From NCBI RefSeq assembly GCF_017591425.1, contig NW_024466218.1, forward strand, positions 14,894,001 to 14,958,000: a stretch of DNA of 64,000 bases, given 5' to 3'. Of this stretch, positions 34,960-46,376 are shown one piece after another. Below the pieces are notes generated by a model. It was not told the DNA's origin. It did no database searches and saw nothing but the letters and a program-made list of their open reading frames with translations. The translations under genes were made by a program, and so were the position numbers. This DNA is from Ochotona curzoniae. Taxonomy: Eukaryota; Chordata; Mammalia; Lagomorpha; Ochotonidae. Numbering within the stretch: the first letter of the stretch is position 1; every line of letters starts with the position of its first letter.

Positions 34960-35235
34960 TGTACCTAAAATGTACTCCCTGAAAGTCAGCAAACCTTTGT
35001 ACATCCATTTGAAACTTAGCTGCTCCATTTCCAATCCAACTCCTCATCAATGTGTCTGAAAAGCAGCAAAGAAAAATCTGAATGCTTGGACCCGAGCTCA
35101 ATGAGGAAGAAGCTCCTGTTGTCACCTTGGAACAGCCTCATAGCCCTTGATGTTGTTGCCCTTGTGTGAGTCCGTACTGGAGCACAGTGCTGTCTTTCTC
35201 TTTGTCTCTTTCTCAATCTAGCTCTCTGTGACTGA
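34960..35235 (+). repeat. CSINE, old
   Basis: CTTAGCTGCTCCATTTCCAATC, AATGCTTGGACCCGAGC, GAAGAAGCTCCTGTTGTCACC and a CTTTGTCTCTTTCTC pyrimidine run match the core and 3' half of the C repeat. The head is degraded. Confidence 0.7.
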
Positions 35236-35406
35236 GCAATACATAATCACATCTTTAACAAAATTTACTCTCTCTGATTTTTGTAGTTGGAATTGAGTTC
35301 AGTACAAGCTTCATCCAATGTGAGTTTAAAAAGCTAACATGGCTAACATCTTGCCCAAGATAACATTGCCACTGTGATGTAGGGAGTCCGGTAAGAATCA
35401 GAAAGT

Positions 35407-35424
35407 GAAAAAAAAAAAAAAAAC
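35407..35424 (+). repeat. Poly(A) tract
   Basis: About 17 A residues after GTG. No recognisable retroposon body lies to the left. Confidence 0.85.
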
Positions 35425-35464
35425 ATGATGGCAAAGGATGAAACACATTGTTTTCTCAGGGTTC

Positions 35465-35765
35465 TTGTTTCAGAATTACTGCAAGACGGAGAGATGGTGC
35501 TTCCACCTGTTGGCTCATTCTTCAAATGCTCATAAAGACCCTACACAGAGGACTCAGATCAAGAGCAGGGAATTCAGTTCAGCTAGGTCCCCAATGTGGA
35601 TGTCAGGACCCCAGTTACTTGAATGAATAAATCATTATTCACCAACAGCCACACAGGTAAGAAGCTTGAGTCAGGAACTGGGATCAGAAGGGAAACCGAT
35701 ATTGCATATGGGATGTGAGGGTCTTTTCCAGTAACTTCACCACTTGGCTAAATATCTGCCCCTCC
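35465..35765 (-). repeat. CSINE, old
   Basis: CGGAGAGATGGTGCTTCCACC, CCCAATGTGGATGTCAGGACC, GAGTCAGGAACTGGGATCAG, CATATGGGATGTGAGGG and TAAATATCTGCCCC appear in minus-strand order. About 50 bases of extra sequence lie in the middle. Confidence 0.7.
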
Positions 35766-36129
35766 TAAAAGCTGCTTAGCTCTTCTAACCCTTTATATGT
35801 ATGATTCTTTGATCTCCTCTACTCTCATTAGCCGGTATGTTTCCTCATGCCTGATTTCTTCTTACCTTTTTGCTGCTTTCCTTTGTTATTTACCAAATAT
35901 ATTTTCAGCATATGAAAGAAAAAAGGGATAAAGACAATAGCTTTTACTATTATGTTGCATCCTGGAGGCAAACTTGAGTAAACTGCCTATAATTATCTAG
36001 AATCCAGAAAATATGTGTGTTTATATTCATAAAGTAGTGCATTCCCCAAATAGTTTTGTCTTTGTTATGTCTATTTTGGGGTAGAGAAAATCAAAGGTCA
36101 TATTGATCTTATGTAATATGCTGTTGACT

Positions 36130-36410
36130 TTTTTTTTTTTAAGATGTGCTTTTTTAAATTCACACCTAGAGAGAAGACAGGGGAAGCAGAGAGATGTCTT
36201 CCATCCTGTTTCACTCCTCAGATGGCTGTAATGCCTAGGGATGGGCCAGGAACTAGGAGCTATCCAGAGTTCTCCCATATGCCTAGCAGGAGCCCAGACA
36301 CTTGGCACCATTTTCTTTTGTTTTCCCAGGCCATTATCAGGGAGTTGAATTTGAGGAACAGTATCGGGGACACCAACGAGTACACATATTAATAGCTAGT
36401 GTTATAGGCA
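36130..36410 (-). repeat. CSINE
   Basis: A T tract and tail complement are followed by CTTCCATCCTGTTTCACTCC, CCCAGGCCATTATCAGGGAG and ACACCAACGAGTACACA. The head end is diverged. Confidence 0.75.
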
Positions 36411-36466
36411 GAGACTTTCTGTCACTGATGAATTTCTGTTATTCACAAATCCATTCTGCTTTCATC

Positions 36467-36760
36467 CAGCACTGTGGCACAGTAGATTAAGCCATCTGTC
36501 ACAACTCTGGCATCCCACGTGGATACTATTTATAATACGTGCTGCTCCATTTCTGATTTAACTTCTTGCTCATGTGTCTGGGAAAGCAGTGAAAGATGGC
36601 ACAACTAGTTGGGCCCTGTCACCCATTTGAGCTGCCCATATGTAGCTCCTAGCATTGATCCGGGACATTTGGGGAATGAAACAGTGCATAGAAAATTTCT
36701 GTGTCTCTCCCTCTCTGGAACTGCCTTTGGAATACATGAGTAGGTCTTAAAAGATAAAAC
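36467..36760 (+). repeat. CSINE
   Basis: The head region CAGCACTGTGGCACAGTAG retains an A-box-like GTGGCACAGTAG. CATCCCACGTGGATAC, TGTCTGGGAAAGCAGTG, GATCCGGGACATTTGGGG and a CTCTCCCTCTCTGG stretch follow. Confidence 0.82.
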
Positions 36761-37854
36761 CTACTTCGCCTTAAGAGACTATTATTCTACAGGATTGTAT
36801 TGTCAACAATCATATATATTGAAATCCAGCTTCGGAGCATTTACTTGCTTTGCACGTGAAGTTGGGCAGGGTGACTTGCTTTATGGAGACCCTACATCTA
36901 GCAAAATGAGCTCTTCTCTCTCTGGACATTTTTTCTTGATCAAATACAAACACAAGTTTCTCATGAATTTCCCCAGTTATCTGTGACCCAGAAACTCCTT
37001 AAAAGAGAAACTTTCGGGTTGGAAGATATCCTCAGGGCAAAACAGTTTCAAATATCAAGCTATGTCTTTGTATTTCTATATTCCCTTTAATCTTGTCCTG
37101 AAAAATTTCTTTATTTGTTAGTTCCTTTGGTAATTTGGATAATGTTCAGAAGCAAAATATTTTTTTTTCTTTCCCTTCAGTTCTATTCAGCAGGAAGAGA
37201 GAGTTAAGCCAAAATTGATTAGCAAATCATATTAAGTACAAATAAGCAAGGTAATCCAAAGACAAAGCTCTTCAGGGGAAGTAAAATCCAATGTGCCAAT
37301 AAAATATTTTCAAATGCAGAAATAGGGTAGAAATCTCAACACTGATCAGAAAACTAAGGATGATTTGAAACAGAGAATTTTCACTCTGTTTCCAACTTTC
37401 TCAGTGATGAAAAAAAGAAAACAGAACTTTCCTCAATGTCCTAGGAGGATTAAATAAAATCGCTAATTCATATTTTTTAAAATGATGCAGAAATGTTGAA
37501 AGTAAAGAAGTTAAATTCATGCAACAAAACAACATAGATATGACACAATTTTATTAATTTTACACAAAAATCCTTAAGGACAAAAATATTACAATAGTAA
37601 TATAGCTTCAAAAGACAAAGCAGTTGGAAACTGTTTTAAATAATACAACAAAGGAACAATTGAAAGATTTTAAGAAATTATTCAATTTAATGTATATTTC
37701 AGTTCATCGTAACGAGAACACAAAATATTATGAAATTAGAATGTGGGCATTAGATTGCTATGATTGGTCAAATACAGGACACAGTTTCATGAATTCATGC
37801 TTTTCTTGAACTCATGAAGTATGTATGATACTTGAAGAAAAATATGGAATTACA

Positions 37855-38015
37855 GTTTGGCATTGTGACACAATCAGTTAAGATGTCATTTTAGGACTAA
37901 TATTTTGTTCTGCTTCAGCTCCAGCTTCCTGCTCATGATTCTGGGAAAGGCGGTAGGAAATGGATGAAGCATATGTGTCTGTGCCACCCACATGGGAAAC
38001 GCAGATACACATAAA
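37855..38015 (+). repeat. CSINE, 3'-truncated
   Basis: TGTGACACAATCAGTTAAG, CAGCTCCAGCTTCCTGCTC, CTGGGAAAGGCGGTAGG and CCACCCACATGGG represent the head and core only. Confidence 0.7.
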
Positions 38016-38278
38016 TTATAGCTAGATAACTCTTACAAAGCTTGTGAAAAATGAGATCAAAATGTAAGTTTATTTTAAGAAGGAATTCATTATTGAAGGA
38101 AACAACAATTATAAGAGATAGGAAAAATGCTAGTTACTTGGTAGCTATTTGAATACCTGTATCTGTCTGCAAGTTTTTCACACAGTCAAAATTTGATTCT
38201 TTGAAAGTCCTGATGAAATAACCACCTTGGTGAAAATTTGAACTAAGATGCCTAAGTGCTATCAGACATGGATACCAC

Positions 38279-38305
38279 ACATATATATATAATATATAAC
38301 ATACA
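38279..38305. repeat. (AT)n microsatellite
   Basis: ACACATATATATATAATATA; a short alternating run. Confidence 0.85.
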
Positions 38306-38441
38306 ACATATTTAATAGTGATAAATATTCAAAAGATAATTATTCATAATATATTCTTTGAAAATATGGATGAATGGATGTATTTTTTTTTGGAAAATGT
38401 GACATGCAAATCTGATTCCTAACCAAAACGTAAGAAACTCT

Positions 38442-38675
38442 GATTGGGTGTGTGTTGTAGCAGTTGAAGTGTCTGATATCAACACCCACTTGCATTTCTT
38501 CAGTCTAGCTTCCTACTAACACACGCAGTACCAGTCAGTGGTGACAGCTCAGGCCGCTGGGTTGCTGCCAGCCAAATGGCAGACTCGGATTGCTTTTCTT
38601 GCTCTTAGCTTCAGCCCAAGTCAGACAACTGCAGAAAGTTGGGAAATGAACCAAGACATGGAAAGTCTACCATAA
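38442..38675 (+). repeat. CSINE, old
   Basis: TGTTGTAGCAGTTGAAGTG, CTAGCTTCCTACTAACAC, CAGTGGTGACAGCTCAGGC and TTCAGCCCAAGTCAGAC are in C-repeat order. It is an older copy without a clean tail. Confidence 0.68.
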
Positions 38676-39231
38676 AGAAAAGTACTAATGAAATTAAATC
38701 AATTCAGAACAAAAACTATTGATTTGACGAAATTCATCAGAAAAATCTACATGACATGTTAGAGAATGCAGTAGTAGAGAAAATTCTATATTTTGCTAAC
38801 TTGCAGATATCTAACCTGTCAATGTCACCTATTAAAAGGTAAACCACAGGCCCCCTTTCACATGGAGCAAATGTCAACAACCTGGTTTTTAGAAATACAT
38901 GCACAAACAAATACGATATAAGGAGCAATATTTCCTCTGTGAATGCAGGCAGCTTAGCATTTAAAATTTAAAATCCCAAAATGGCATGAACAAGGAATAC
39001 ATGATTATTACCCTCAATAGTTACCGAAGTATATTAGAAAAAATTCAGTGTCCAATGTCTACATGACTTCTTAACAACTTAGGGATAGGAATAAATCCCT
39101 TAACTTTTTGTAGATTGCCAAAAGAAACACCAGCTATCATGCTAAGTGACGGTGTGGTAGGAACTTTCCTGCCAGTGTTAGTAATCTCATGAGGATGCTC
39201 TGACTTCATTTGAAAGGAACATTAAATTATA

Positions 39232-39450
39232 ATATTGGGAAGACGGTGTTTTGACACCGTAAGCTAAGCTGTTGCCTGCAGTAACTGCATCATATATGAG
39301 TGATGCTGTGAGTTACACTTGCTCCAGTTGTAATCCATTTCCTTGGTATTGTGCACTGGGAAAGCACCCACTTGGCATACACAGAAATTACAGGCTCCTG
39401 GGTTTAGACCTACCTCTGCTTTTCAAATAACAATAAATATATCTTTAAAA
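39232..39450 (+). repeat. CSINE, internally deleted
   Basis: GTAAGCTAAGCTGTTGCCTGC, TTGCTCCAGTTGTAATCC, GCACTGGGAAAGCACCC and the tail CAAATAACAATAAATATATC are present. The middle is shortened. Confidence 0.65.
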
Positions 39451-40612
39451 GCAAAGGAAAGCTGTATATTCATCAAAGTATAAATAAAATTGGCATTTTA
39501 TGTATGACATAATTATGAACAGAAAACACCAAAACAACCAGCGCTCACCTGACTGTGGGAAGTTGCTGTCTCTGCCAGCTCCCAGTCAAAGGATTTACAT
39601 CTTGCCAGCTATTGAATGTGCAGTCTTTGCTGCTCATGAAGTCTCTTCTACTGTATCCTTTCCACTGAAAACTCTACAACTGTCTCCTGGAAAGAGACCT
39701 TCTAGTATCTTCCCTTGGTCAAAACCATCATGTCTTTCCTACATTCAGATATCTTGAATCTAAGTAATTTTCTGCAAAAGCAATAGACATATACATAATA
39801 ACTAGCTAGCAATAAATAGAGCATGTCACTCCTACATATGTCTTTCTCAACAAAATGTGCACATAAACATACCAGAGTCAAATAAAAATGAAATTACATC
39901 AAATGTGAAACTCAATTCTCCATTTTATTACAGTGAATGTGTATAGTCCTACAGTAGAATATTTCAAATGATACGATAGATGATTGTATTATGAAAATAA
40001 ACAAGGTAAATGGTATAAATTAATGTGGATTGCCTTCATGAACCTGGAGTTTAGAGATGCACTTTAAAGTGCTGAAAGGACTGAAATGAATTCAGAAAGT
40101 AATGGAAGTTAAGATGATATTTTCTTTGAAGTGTTAATGGTGGGTGGCAGAAAGATTTCTTATTGAAAAGAATCATGTAGGAGCTTCTACAGTGCTTGCG
40201 ACTCTGAATTTCTTGACCTTTATTACTAACTTATGTAAAGATAATTTATTAAGCTTTGCCTATATTTTTATATCTCTGCAAATTTTTATATTTCATAATG
40301 AAAAAGAATTGACTCTTTTTATATATTGTCTTAATCTCCTATCCAGGCGTGGTTAACTAGGTGCATCCAGGGACAAATAGCTGGTAGGGGCACATTCAAA
40401 TATTTTATGTAGCTTTTATACACTCATCATTGGTGACAACTGTATCATTGACAAATAGGTATACCTGTAGTGAATAAGTTTACTTAGTTAGACTTTCAAC
40501 TTCCTGCTTCCGTGCTGTAACATGACAAAGTCATCGATTCTTCATCCCTAAAATGTCTTGTTCACAGGTTTGGAAATGAAGCTAGCTTTTGTATGCAGAA
40601 ATATGAACTACA

Positions 40613-40625
40613 GAAATCAAAACAC
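40613..40625 (+). repeat. Target-site duplication, left (CSINE)
   Basis: GAAATCAAAACAC, repeated with two changes at 40950-40962. Confidence 0.55.
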
Positions 40626-40626
40626 C

Positions 40627-40949
40627 AGCCCGGCACAATTGCATAGAGGTTAAGGTTCTCACCTTGAACATGCCAGGATCCCATATCAGTGCCAGTTCTT
40701 ATCCCCGAGGCCCCACTTCCCATCTAGCTCCCTGCTTGTGGCCTGGGAATGCAATTGAGGATGGCCCAAAGCCTTGGGACCCTGCACCTGGGTGGGAGAC
40801 TCAGAGGATGCTCCTGGCTTCAGATTGGCTCAGATTCAGCCATTGTGGCCACTTGGGAAATGAATCATTGGATGGAAGATCTTCCTCTCTGTCTCTCCTC
40901 TCTGTATATCCGCCTTTCCAATAAATTAATAAATAAATCATAAAAAAAA
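40627..40949 (+). repeat. CSINE, full length
   Basis: AGCCCGGCACAATTGCATAG, CAGGATCCCATATCAGTGCC, CAGCTCCCTGCTTGTGGCC, AAAGCCTTGGGACCCTGC, TTGTGGCCACTTGGG and GATGGAAGATCTTCC are all present. The tail is CCAATAAATTAATAAATAAA. It is one of the better preserved copies. Confidence 0.95.
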
Positions 40950-41744
40950 GAAATTAAAATACAGGTGTTTGAAAATTTGCTTGTACTGAGACCAGATTGA
41001 ATTTAATCTTAGCAAACCACTAATATGGGAGAGCTTTTGTGGCATCCACTCGTTTTTGTCCTTTGTCTATTTGCTGTATTCATTACAGAGTTGAGACTTT
41101 GAAGAAAGATGGAAATAACATACTCTTTCACTATGTAAAGTAACAAGCCAAACGGTATGCTTTTCCACAGAATGTGCCCATGAAAATAAGTCAGGCTAGG
41201 ACACTTACAACAGAAGAGTTTGCCTGAAGAATTTCTGACATTTAGATAATTTGTTCTCATTCAGATTTTCTTTCATTTACACCTGAAAGGAGTTAATGCC
41301 AAAAGTCATTGTTCATTGTTGTTTTGACTTGCAGTTCACTTGTCATGTTAGGATTAAGTATTGAAAAGTACATCCATTTGTATTTTGGGGACAAAATTTA
41401 GACAAAAACTGTAAATGTTACGAAATACAGAGGGCTTCAGTAAGGAGTTATGATGGCCATTGTATTTGGTACAGAAATACAGGGAGAGGGAAAGGGAGAG
41501 ACAGAGAGGTTCATTAGTGACTCTATTTGAATTTGCATCACATTACTTACATTGTTGTTCCTACTGTATTATGCTACCTTATCTCTCTCCCCTCCTCCGG
41601 TTTTCCAATGCAAACTTCACAAAAGTGCTTTCACTTTCCTTTCTCTTATGTCTTCATTTTTTCCCTCATTTTCATTCTCATTCTAGTAATACCTAACATA
41701 CAAAAAGCCATCAATCATTATTTGTTTAGAGGATGATTATAAAG

Positions 41745-41824
41745 CAAAGTAAAGTTAAAAAGATTAATGGGTTAAGGATATTTCACCACGTGCATGAAAA
41801 AAAAAAAATTACCCAGTCATCAGC
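41745..41824 (-). repeat. L1, inverted 5' part, segment 1
   Basis: Reverse-complemented this reads GCTGATGACTGGGTAA, then CACGTGGTGAAATATCC and AACCCATTAATC, the L1 ORF2 3' region. It resumes after the solo LTR at 42091, so the LTR is a later insertion. Confidence 0.75.
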
Positions 41825-42084
41825 TGTTGTGGCCTAAGGAGTTGATTAGTGCTTGTTAGCCTGGGCAGGAACAGGAACTGGGCTTGTGGCTAAAAACACC
41901 TGGACTAATTGGACTCATCTGTACCGAATATCCTGCTAAATGAGTATGTGGGGGAAGAGGATATAAGGAGAGGTGAAGGAGCAAGGGAGACTTCGCAGAG
42001 ACTTCCACCATCACTGGTCTCCTGTTGGTGCTTCATCCCCAGACCCTCTCCCTGTCCACATTACTGGTTCTGCTGGCCGGAGCA
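41825..42084 (+). mobile_element. Solo LTR, 260 bp, class II (ERVK)-like
   Basis: It begins TG and ends CA (TGTTGTGGCC ... GGAGCA) and is flanked by a perfect 6-bp duplication ATCAGC (41819-41824 and 42085-42090). A TATA-like ATATAAG lies at 41961-41967. The 3' part has TGTTGGTGCTTCATCCCCAG, a typical U5-like stretch. No gag, pol or env lies beside it, so it arose by recombination between two LTRs or is a remnant. A 6-bp duplication is usual for ERVK-type elements; that class assignment is inference. Confidence 0.82.
41961..41967 (+). promoter_or_regulatory. TATA-like box in solo LTR
   Basis: ATATAAG about 137 bases into the LTR, placed where U3 promoters usually lie. Confidence 0.4.
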
Positions 42085-42090
42085 ATCAGC

Positions 42091-42418
42091 TAATGAACAT
42101 TTAGCTGGTTTCCATTTATTGGCTATTATGAATAATCTTGCATTAATTGTTAAAATACATGTGTCTCTTTACCATATTGGTATCACCTCTTTTGTATATA
42201 TACCCACTGGTAGGACTGATATACAATATCACAGTTATGTATGTAAGTAACCAAAGAATCTCCGTATTGTTTCCAAATATTAATTCCCTGAACTAACTTC
42301 TACACCCAAACAGTGAGCAAGTGTTCTCTTTCCCACATCCTTCAAAGATTGAAACACGTTTTCTCTTTTTGATAATGGCCATTCTAACCGGAATGTGATG
42401 ATATCTCAATACAGTTCA
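42091..42418 (-). repeat. L1, inverted 5' part, segment 2
   Basis: Plus-strand antisense L1 landmarks: CATTTAGCTGGTTTCC, TTATTGGCTATTATGAATAATC, TACCCACTGGTAGGACTG, CACATCCTTCAAAGATTG and TGATAATGGCCATTCTAACC. It continues the segment left of the LTR without loss. Confidence 0.9.
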
Positions 42419-42633
42419 AGCATAAAAATGTTTGAACTCTTGCTATTTGCCACAGCATGAGTGAAACTTGAGATCATTATGTAAATGAAATGAATAAGGC
42501 ACAGAATGACAATATAATATCACTCATCTGTGGATTCTAAAAAAAAATGATTTCATAGAAGTTAAGACTGTAATAGTGATTATCAGAAGCTACAGAGAAT
42601 AATAAAAAAAGGAGTTTTGAAGAAACATTGATT
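42419..42633 (+). repeat. L1, sense 3' part, segment 1
   Basis: Beginning near AAGCATAAAAATGTTTGAAC, the orientation flips to sense L1: TGCTATTTGCCACAGCATGAG, AAACTTGAGATCATTATG, AGGCACAGAATGACAATA and ATCTGTGGATTCTAAAAAA. This is the end of ORF2 and the start of the 3' UTR. Together with the inverted part it shows twin priming. Confidence 0.9.
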
Positions 42634-42639
42634 AACAGT

Positions 42640-43137
42640 TGTGGGGAGTGGGGTGCCGAAGCCACTCCTGGGATTGGGTGGGGTCGTCGCAAGATGGTGG
42701 CTGGCCCAGGGCCAGGAGGCGGAGTTGGTCTCACCAGAAGGTAAACAGGAAGTCAAAGGGATAGGCTGATGCCCTCACTGTGACTAAGTCATTGCTATCA
42801 GGCCTATCTGGTCTATCAGGTAGTGCCAAGTGGACCCACGGGGAGAAGTGGTTGGTGGAGAACGGTATAAAAGCAGCCAAAGCTAAGGAAGAGGACAATG
42901 AGAAGAAAGATGGAAAGAAGTATGGATGGAATGGACAGAACGGGAAGAACAGGGCAGCAGAGAGGGGAAGAAGGGTTAAGATCTTCGGGTGGAATAACTA
43001 TGGTGTATGGGGAGGAAAAGCAGCAGAGAGGGGTACAAAAGTGGTACAGAAGCAGTAAGACCTTTCATTGCAAAGAAAATCCCAGTAAGACCTTTCATTG
43101 CTGAAGGAGATAAATACATTTATTGTGACTCGTCACA
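42640..43137 (+). mobile_element. Solo LTR, 498 bp, class II (ERVK)-like
   Basis: It begins TGTGGGGAGTGG and ends CGTCACA, giving TG...CA ends. It is flanked by AACAGT (42634-42639) and TACAGT (43138-43143), a 6-bp duplication with one change. U3 holds CAAGATGGTGGCTGGCCC and a TATA box at 42866. A 19-base direct repeat lies near the end (43053-43071 and 43083-43101). ATAAATAC at about 43110 may be the polyadenylation signal. No viral genes are adjacent. Confidence 0.8.
42866..42872 (+). promoter_or_regulatory. TATA box in solo LTR
   Basis: TATAAAA in the context ACGGTATAAAAGCAGCC, about 226 bases into the LTR. A strong match to a core promoter element. Confidence 0.6.
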
Positions 43138-43143
43138 TACAGT

Positions 43144-43240
43144 TTATACATGTATGGGCACATATATGCTACTCAGTAAACAGGAACAATGTGTGTCAAT
43201 TTAAACTTTAAAATTAATTAATGCATTAATGCAATAGAAA
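43144..43240 (+). repeat. L1, sense 3' part, segment 2 (3' UTR end)
   Basis: The L1 3' UTR appears to resume after the second LTR and ends in an A-rich stretch (GCAATAGAAAAAAC). The match itself is weak. The assignment rests mainly on continuity across the LTR. Confidence 0.5.
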
Positions 43241-43244
43241 AAAC

Positions 43245-44366
43245 AACAATGAGACATGCAGGAACCTTTGTGTGCAAAATGTCTTCACTGTGATTCAAGG
43301 AATCCAGTCATTTCCCATTCCAAGAGCAACCCAAATCAGAAGTAGAAGAACATGACTTGTTAAGAAAATGCTGGGTGCAAGGGTCCAAATCCTGATCTCA
43401 CCCAGCTTCCAATTTCCCTTTGCCATCCTTTTGTCATATTTTATTCAGAGTTTCTTTGTGCTTGAAATAAGAAAAAATACTTTCATCTCAGGCTGCTGTT
43501 TTGAAAAGTCTAGGTATTTTAAGAATGTGATTATGTATTTATAGGTTTTGGAAAATGTCTTTGGTTTGGGTATTACGTGTGTGATTATATGCACAAAAAT
43601 TACCTGTCATGGAGATAGCCTTTATAGATACTGTGCTGTGAGACATCTCCTGTACCACAAATGTTATCTAATGTGATTTCCTGAAAAGTTTGCAGGATTG
43701 TTCTCAACTGGAATGTACAGTGAATACATTTTCCACAAGAAAATAGTCTGCTCATTGGATTACAGCCCTAATTTTTGTCAAAGTTGATATAAATTAAATG
43801 GGCTAGATTTTGGTTTTTGATCTATTTGGATACTTTAGGCAAAGTCGGCCAAAACCATCAAGTAGGGAAATGCAACCTGTATTTCAAAGGTTCTCCAAGA
43901 ATTCTAATTACAAACTAGTCAGGAAATACAAAATAAAGGTAGTCTGATATTATGCATTATTTTTCCCTTCTTCATTTACTGTGAATGCTGGGTCTGTTAT
44001 TAGCTTTTCTTTCTCTTCAGACTGGCCAACCAAAAGAAATGATTTTCCCATCTTTGTCTTCCTTCTATGTGCTTTTTCTCTAGGCCTGAACATAAATTCC
44101 TTTACGAATCTTCACTATAAAATACAACTCTTCACATTCTTCTTTAAACTCATATAGCAAGTTATTGCTAATTAAACTCAGCACCCCAATGTGTATATGC
44201 TGATACTGATTTTTTTCTTGTAATTTGATTGTTTTAATTTCATGGTGTCAGAAAGATGTGTCCCTTGTGACCTTGATAGACAATTTTACATTATTTTAGG
44301 CAAGAACAGAGATTCGCCAAATATTTTGATGTGCCTATCCCATCTAATGAATATTTTCTTACTTTT
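43245..44366. other. Unique sequence
   Basis: No gene or repeat family is recognised. Confidence 0.4.
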
Positions 44367-44377
44367 AAAAAGTTTTA
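44367..44377 (+). repeat. Target-site duplication, left (CSINE)
   Basis: AAAAAGTTTTA recurs at 44712-44722. The similarity extends a few imperfect bases to the right. Confidence 0.7.
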
Positions 44378-44383
44378 GAAATA

Positions 44384-44711
44384 GGGCCCGGCACGGTAGC
44401 TTTGCAGCTAAAATCCTTCACCTTGTACATGTTGAGATGCCATATGGATACCAGTTCAAATCCTGGCAGCCCTGTTTCCCATCCAGCTCCCTGCTTATGG
44501 CGTAGGAAAGCAGAGGAGGATGGACCAAAGCCTTGGGACCCTGCACCCATATGGGAGACCTGGAGGAGGCGCTCGGCTCCTGGCTTCAGATTGGCTCAAC
44601 TCCGGAGTTTATGTTCAGTTGGGGAGTAACTCATCAGATGGAAGCTCTTCCTGTCTGTCTCTCCTCTTCTCTGTATATCTGACTTTACCATAAAAATAAA
44701 CAAATCTTTAG
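44384..44711 (+). repeat. CSINE, full length
   Basis: GGGCCCGGCACGGTAGC head, CAGCTCCCTGCTTATGGCG, AAAGCCTTGGGACCCTGC, CCCATATGGGAGACCTGG, GTTGGGGAGTAACTC and ATAAAAATAAACAAATC tail are all present. It is well preserved. Confidence 0.95.
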
Positions 44712-44722
44712 AAAAAGTTTTA

Positions 44723-46309
44723 ATAATATGTACATTTATTATTTTCTCGAGGCATCAAGCCCAGAAAATGTTCACTTAATCAGCTTGAAATCAATTTCTT
44801 TATGCTCTTGGTATTTGAACTATGTTAATTTTGAAAAGCTGGGGTAAAGTTTTTGAAGAATCAGGAATGGGATTTCACAAAACAAATGTTTGCATCACAT
44901 GTCTAACTGAAACAGATGATCTGAATCAGCGGGGGATAAATGAAATTCCAAAATCAGCAGATAACTTCATTTTAGCATTCACTCTGTTTTTACATTAGCA
45001 ACATGAACAACATCCAATTTATTTTCTCAACATTGCACAACAGCATCAAACACACATTCCACCATTCACTGTTTGTATCTGTGTTCACATCTGAACCTGG
45101 AACTATTCCATACCTTATTGCGTTTCTTCTGAACACATTCAGCTTGGGGATTTCATGGTGAGCAAAGAGCTCTCAGAACATAAGTTGCAATATGTTGCTT
45201 TTAGCAATTCAACATATTCATTTGTTGGAGCTTCCTCCTTTTTGCATTTATTTTCCCACCCATGTACATATACATCAACACATTTGCATAAAGTATTCAA
45301 AGAACAAACATACAGGCATGCTTTTTCCTCCCAAGAACTTTGTAAAGTTGCCAATAGGGCATCTTTCCCAGCTGATCAAATTCCCTTTCAGTCTTAATGA
45401 AATTACTGGCTCAATGTGGGATGCTTGGGGTCGTTTGCAGGAAATGTGTCCTATTCAGTAATGGCCTTGCTGTCAGGCTGAGGGGCAATTCAAATGGACC
45501 CATCAGAGCACGGGGACTCTTTTGACAGAATTATGTCATTTCATAGCATAGAGAAACAAAGAGATTCCTTTGTTTTTTCTTTTTTCTTCCTTCCTTCCTA
45601 GTTGTTGCATACCCTCAACTGAATTTGTTTGTCTTGTGAAAAATGTATTTACCTCATCATATGACAACACTGGGACAAAGAGGTGACCCCCAAATACCAA
45701 AGGGTTAAAAAATTCAATCAGGCAGTTTATGAAGCTCAATTCTCTGAACTGTATGAGCGATGCTCCGTTTAGGGAAATGGAGTCATAGAAACAAAAACCT
45801 TGTAATGTCTGTCTAGTTTTCATCTCTCCAATCCCCACGCGTGCCTTAGCCCTAGTTTGCTCACCTAAACAGCAAAGTTGATTTTCTTACACAATTCTTA
45901 CCGCTACAGTCTGTTCATTCTCTCTGGTCCAAAGCCAAGACTTTATCCCTGCTTTTGTCGATGCTCATTCTAGTCCCACTGATTTTCAGATTCTTATCTC
46001 TTATCTGTGTCTCCTGTTTAAGACCACTAACAGCTTTGCAGAGTGATTATAGATTTTTTTTTCTATTTATTCTCTGGATTTAGCCTTTTTGACTACAGTT
46101 ACTAAGGAGCAGCAATACAATTTTCTTTTAAATTTTGAATGTCTGAAAACTATTATTTGATATATCCCTGTATTCATTCTGTCTTTGAAAAGTCCCTGCA
46201 GCACAAAAAAAATCTAGAATTTTATTTTTATGAATATGATAATCAGAATAAAGGATGTAAGAATCTGGCTTTAGGTTTTATTGTAAAAACATGAAAAGTA
46301 GAAATGAAC
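44723..46309. other. Unique sequence
   Basis: No interspersed repeat is recognised. A short TTCC run lies at 45588-45599. A 100-codon minus-strand frame at 45536-45838 has no known motif. Confidence 0.4.
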
Positions 46310-46376
46310 ATTTGGTGGGGTAGATAAGATGCATTTGGGCTTAGGACACCAACATCCTATACTCAAGTTCCTAACT
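46310..46376 (+). repeat. CSINE, old, first part
   Basis: GATGCATTTGGGCTTAGGACACC and AACATCCTATACTCAAG are the head of an older C repeat. The rest of the element is displaced to 46656. Confidence 0.6.

Noticed and set aside
34960..39450. CRISPR-like regularly spaced repeats
   Set aside because: The recurring blocks are ~300-bp eukaryotic SINEs in mixed orientation with irregular spacing. Nothing else in the window suggests a prokaryote.
42640..43060. G+C-rich stretch with CAAGATGGTGGC and a TATA box as a host-gene promoter
   Set aside because: TG...CA ends and a 6-bp duplication explain it better as a solo LTR. No exon follows.
41825..43137. A complete endogenous retrovirus bounded by the two LTRs
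   Set aside because: The two LTR sequences are unrelated in sequence and length, each has its own 6-bp duplication, and the DNA between them is L1, not viral genes.
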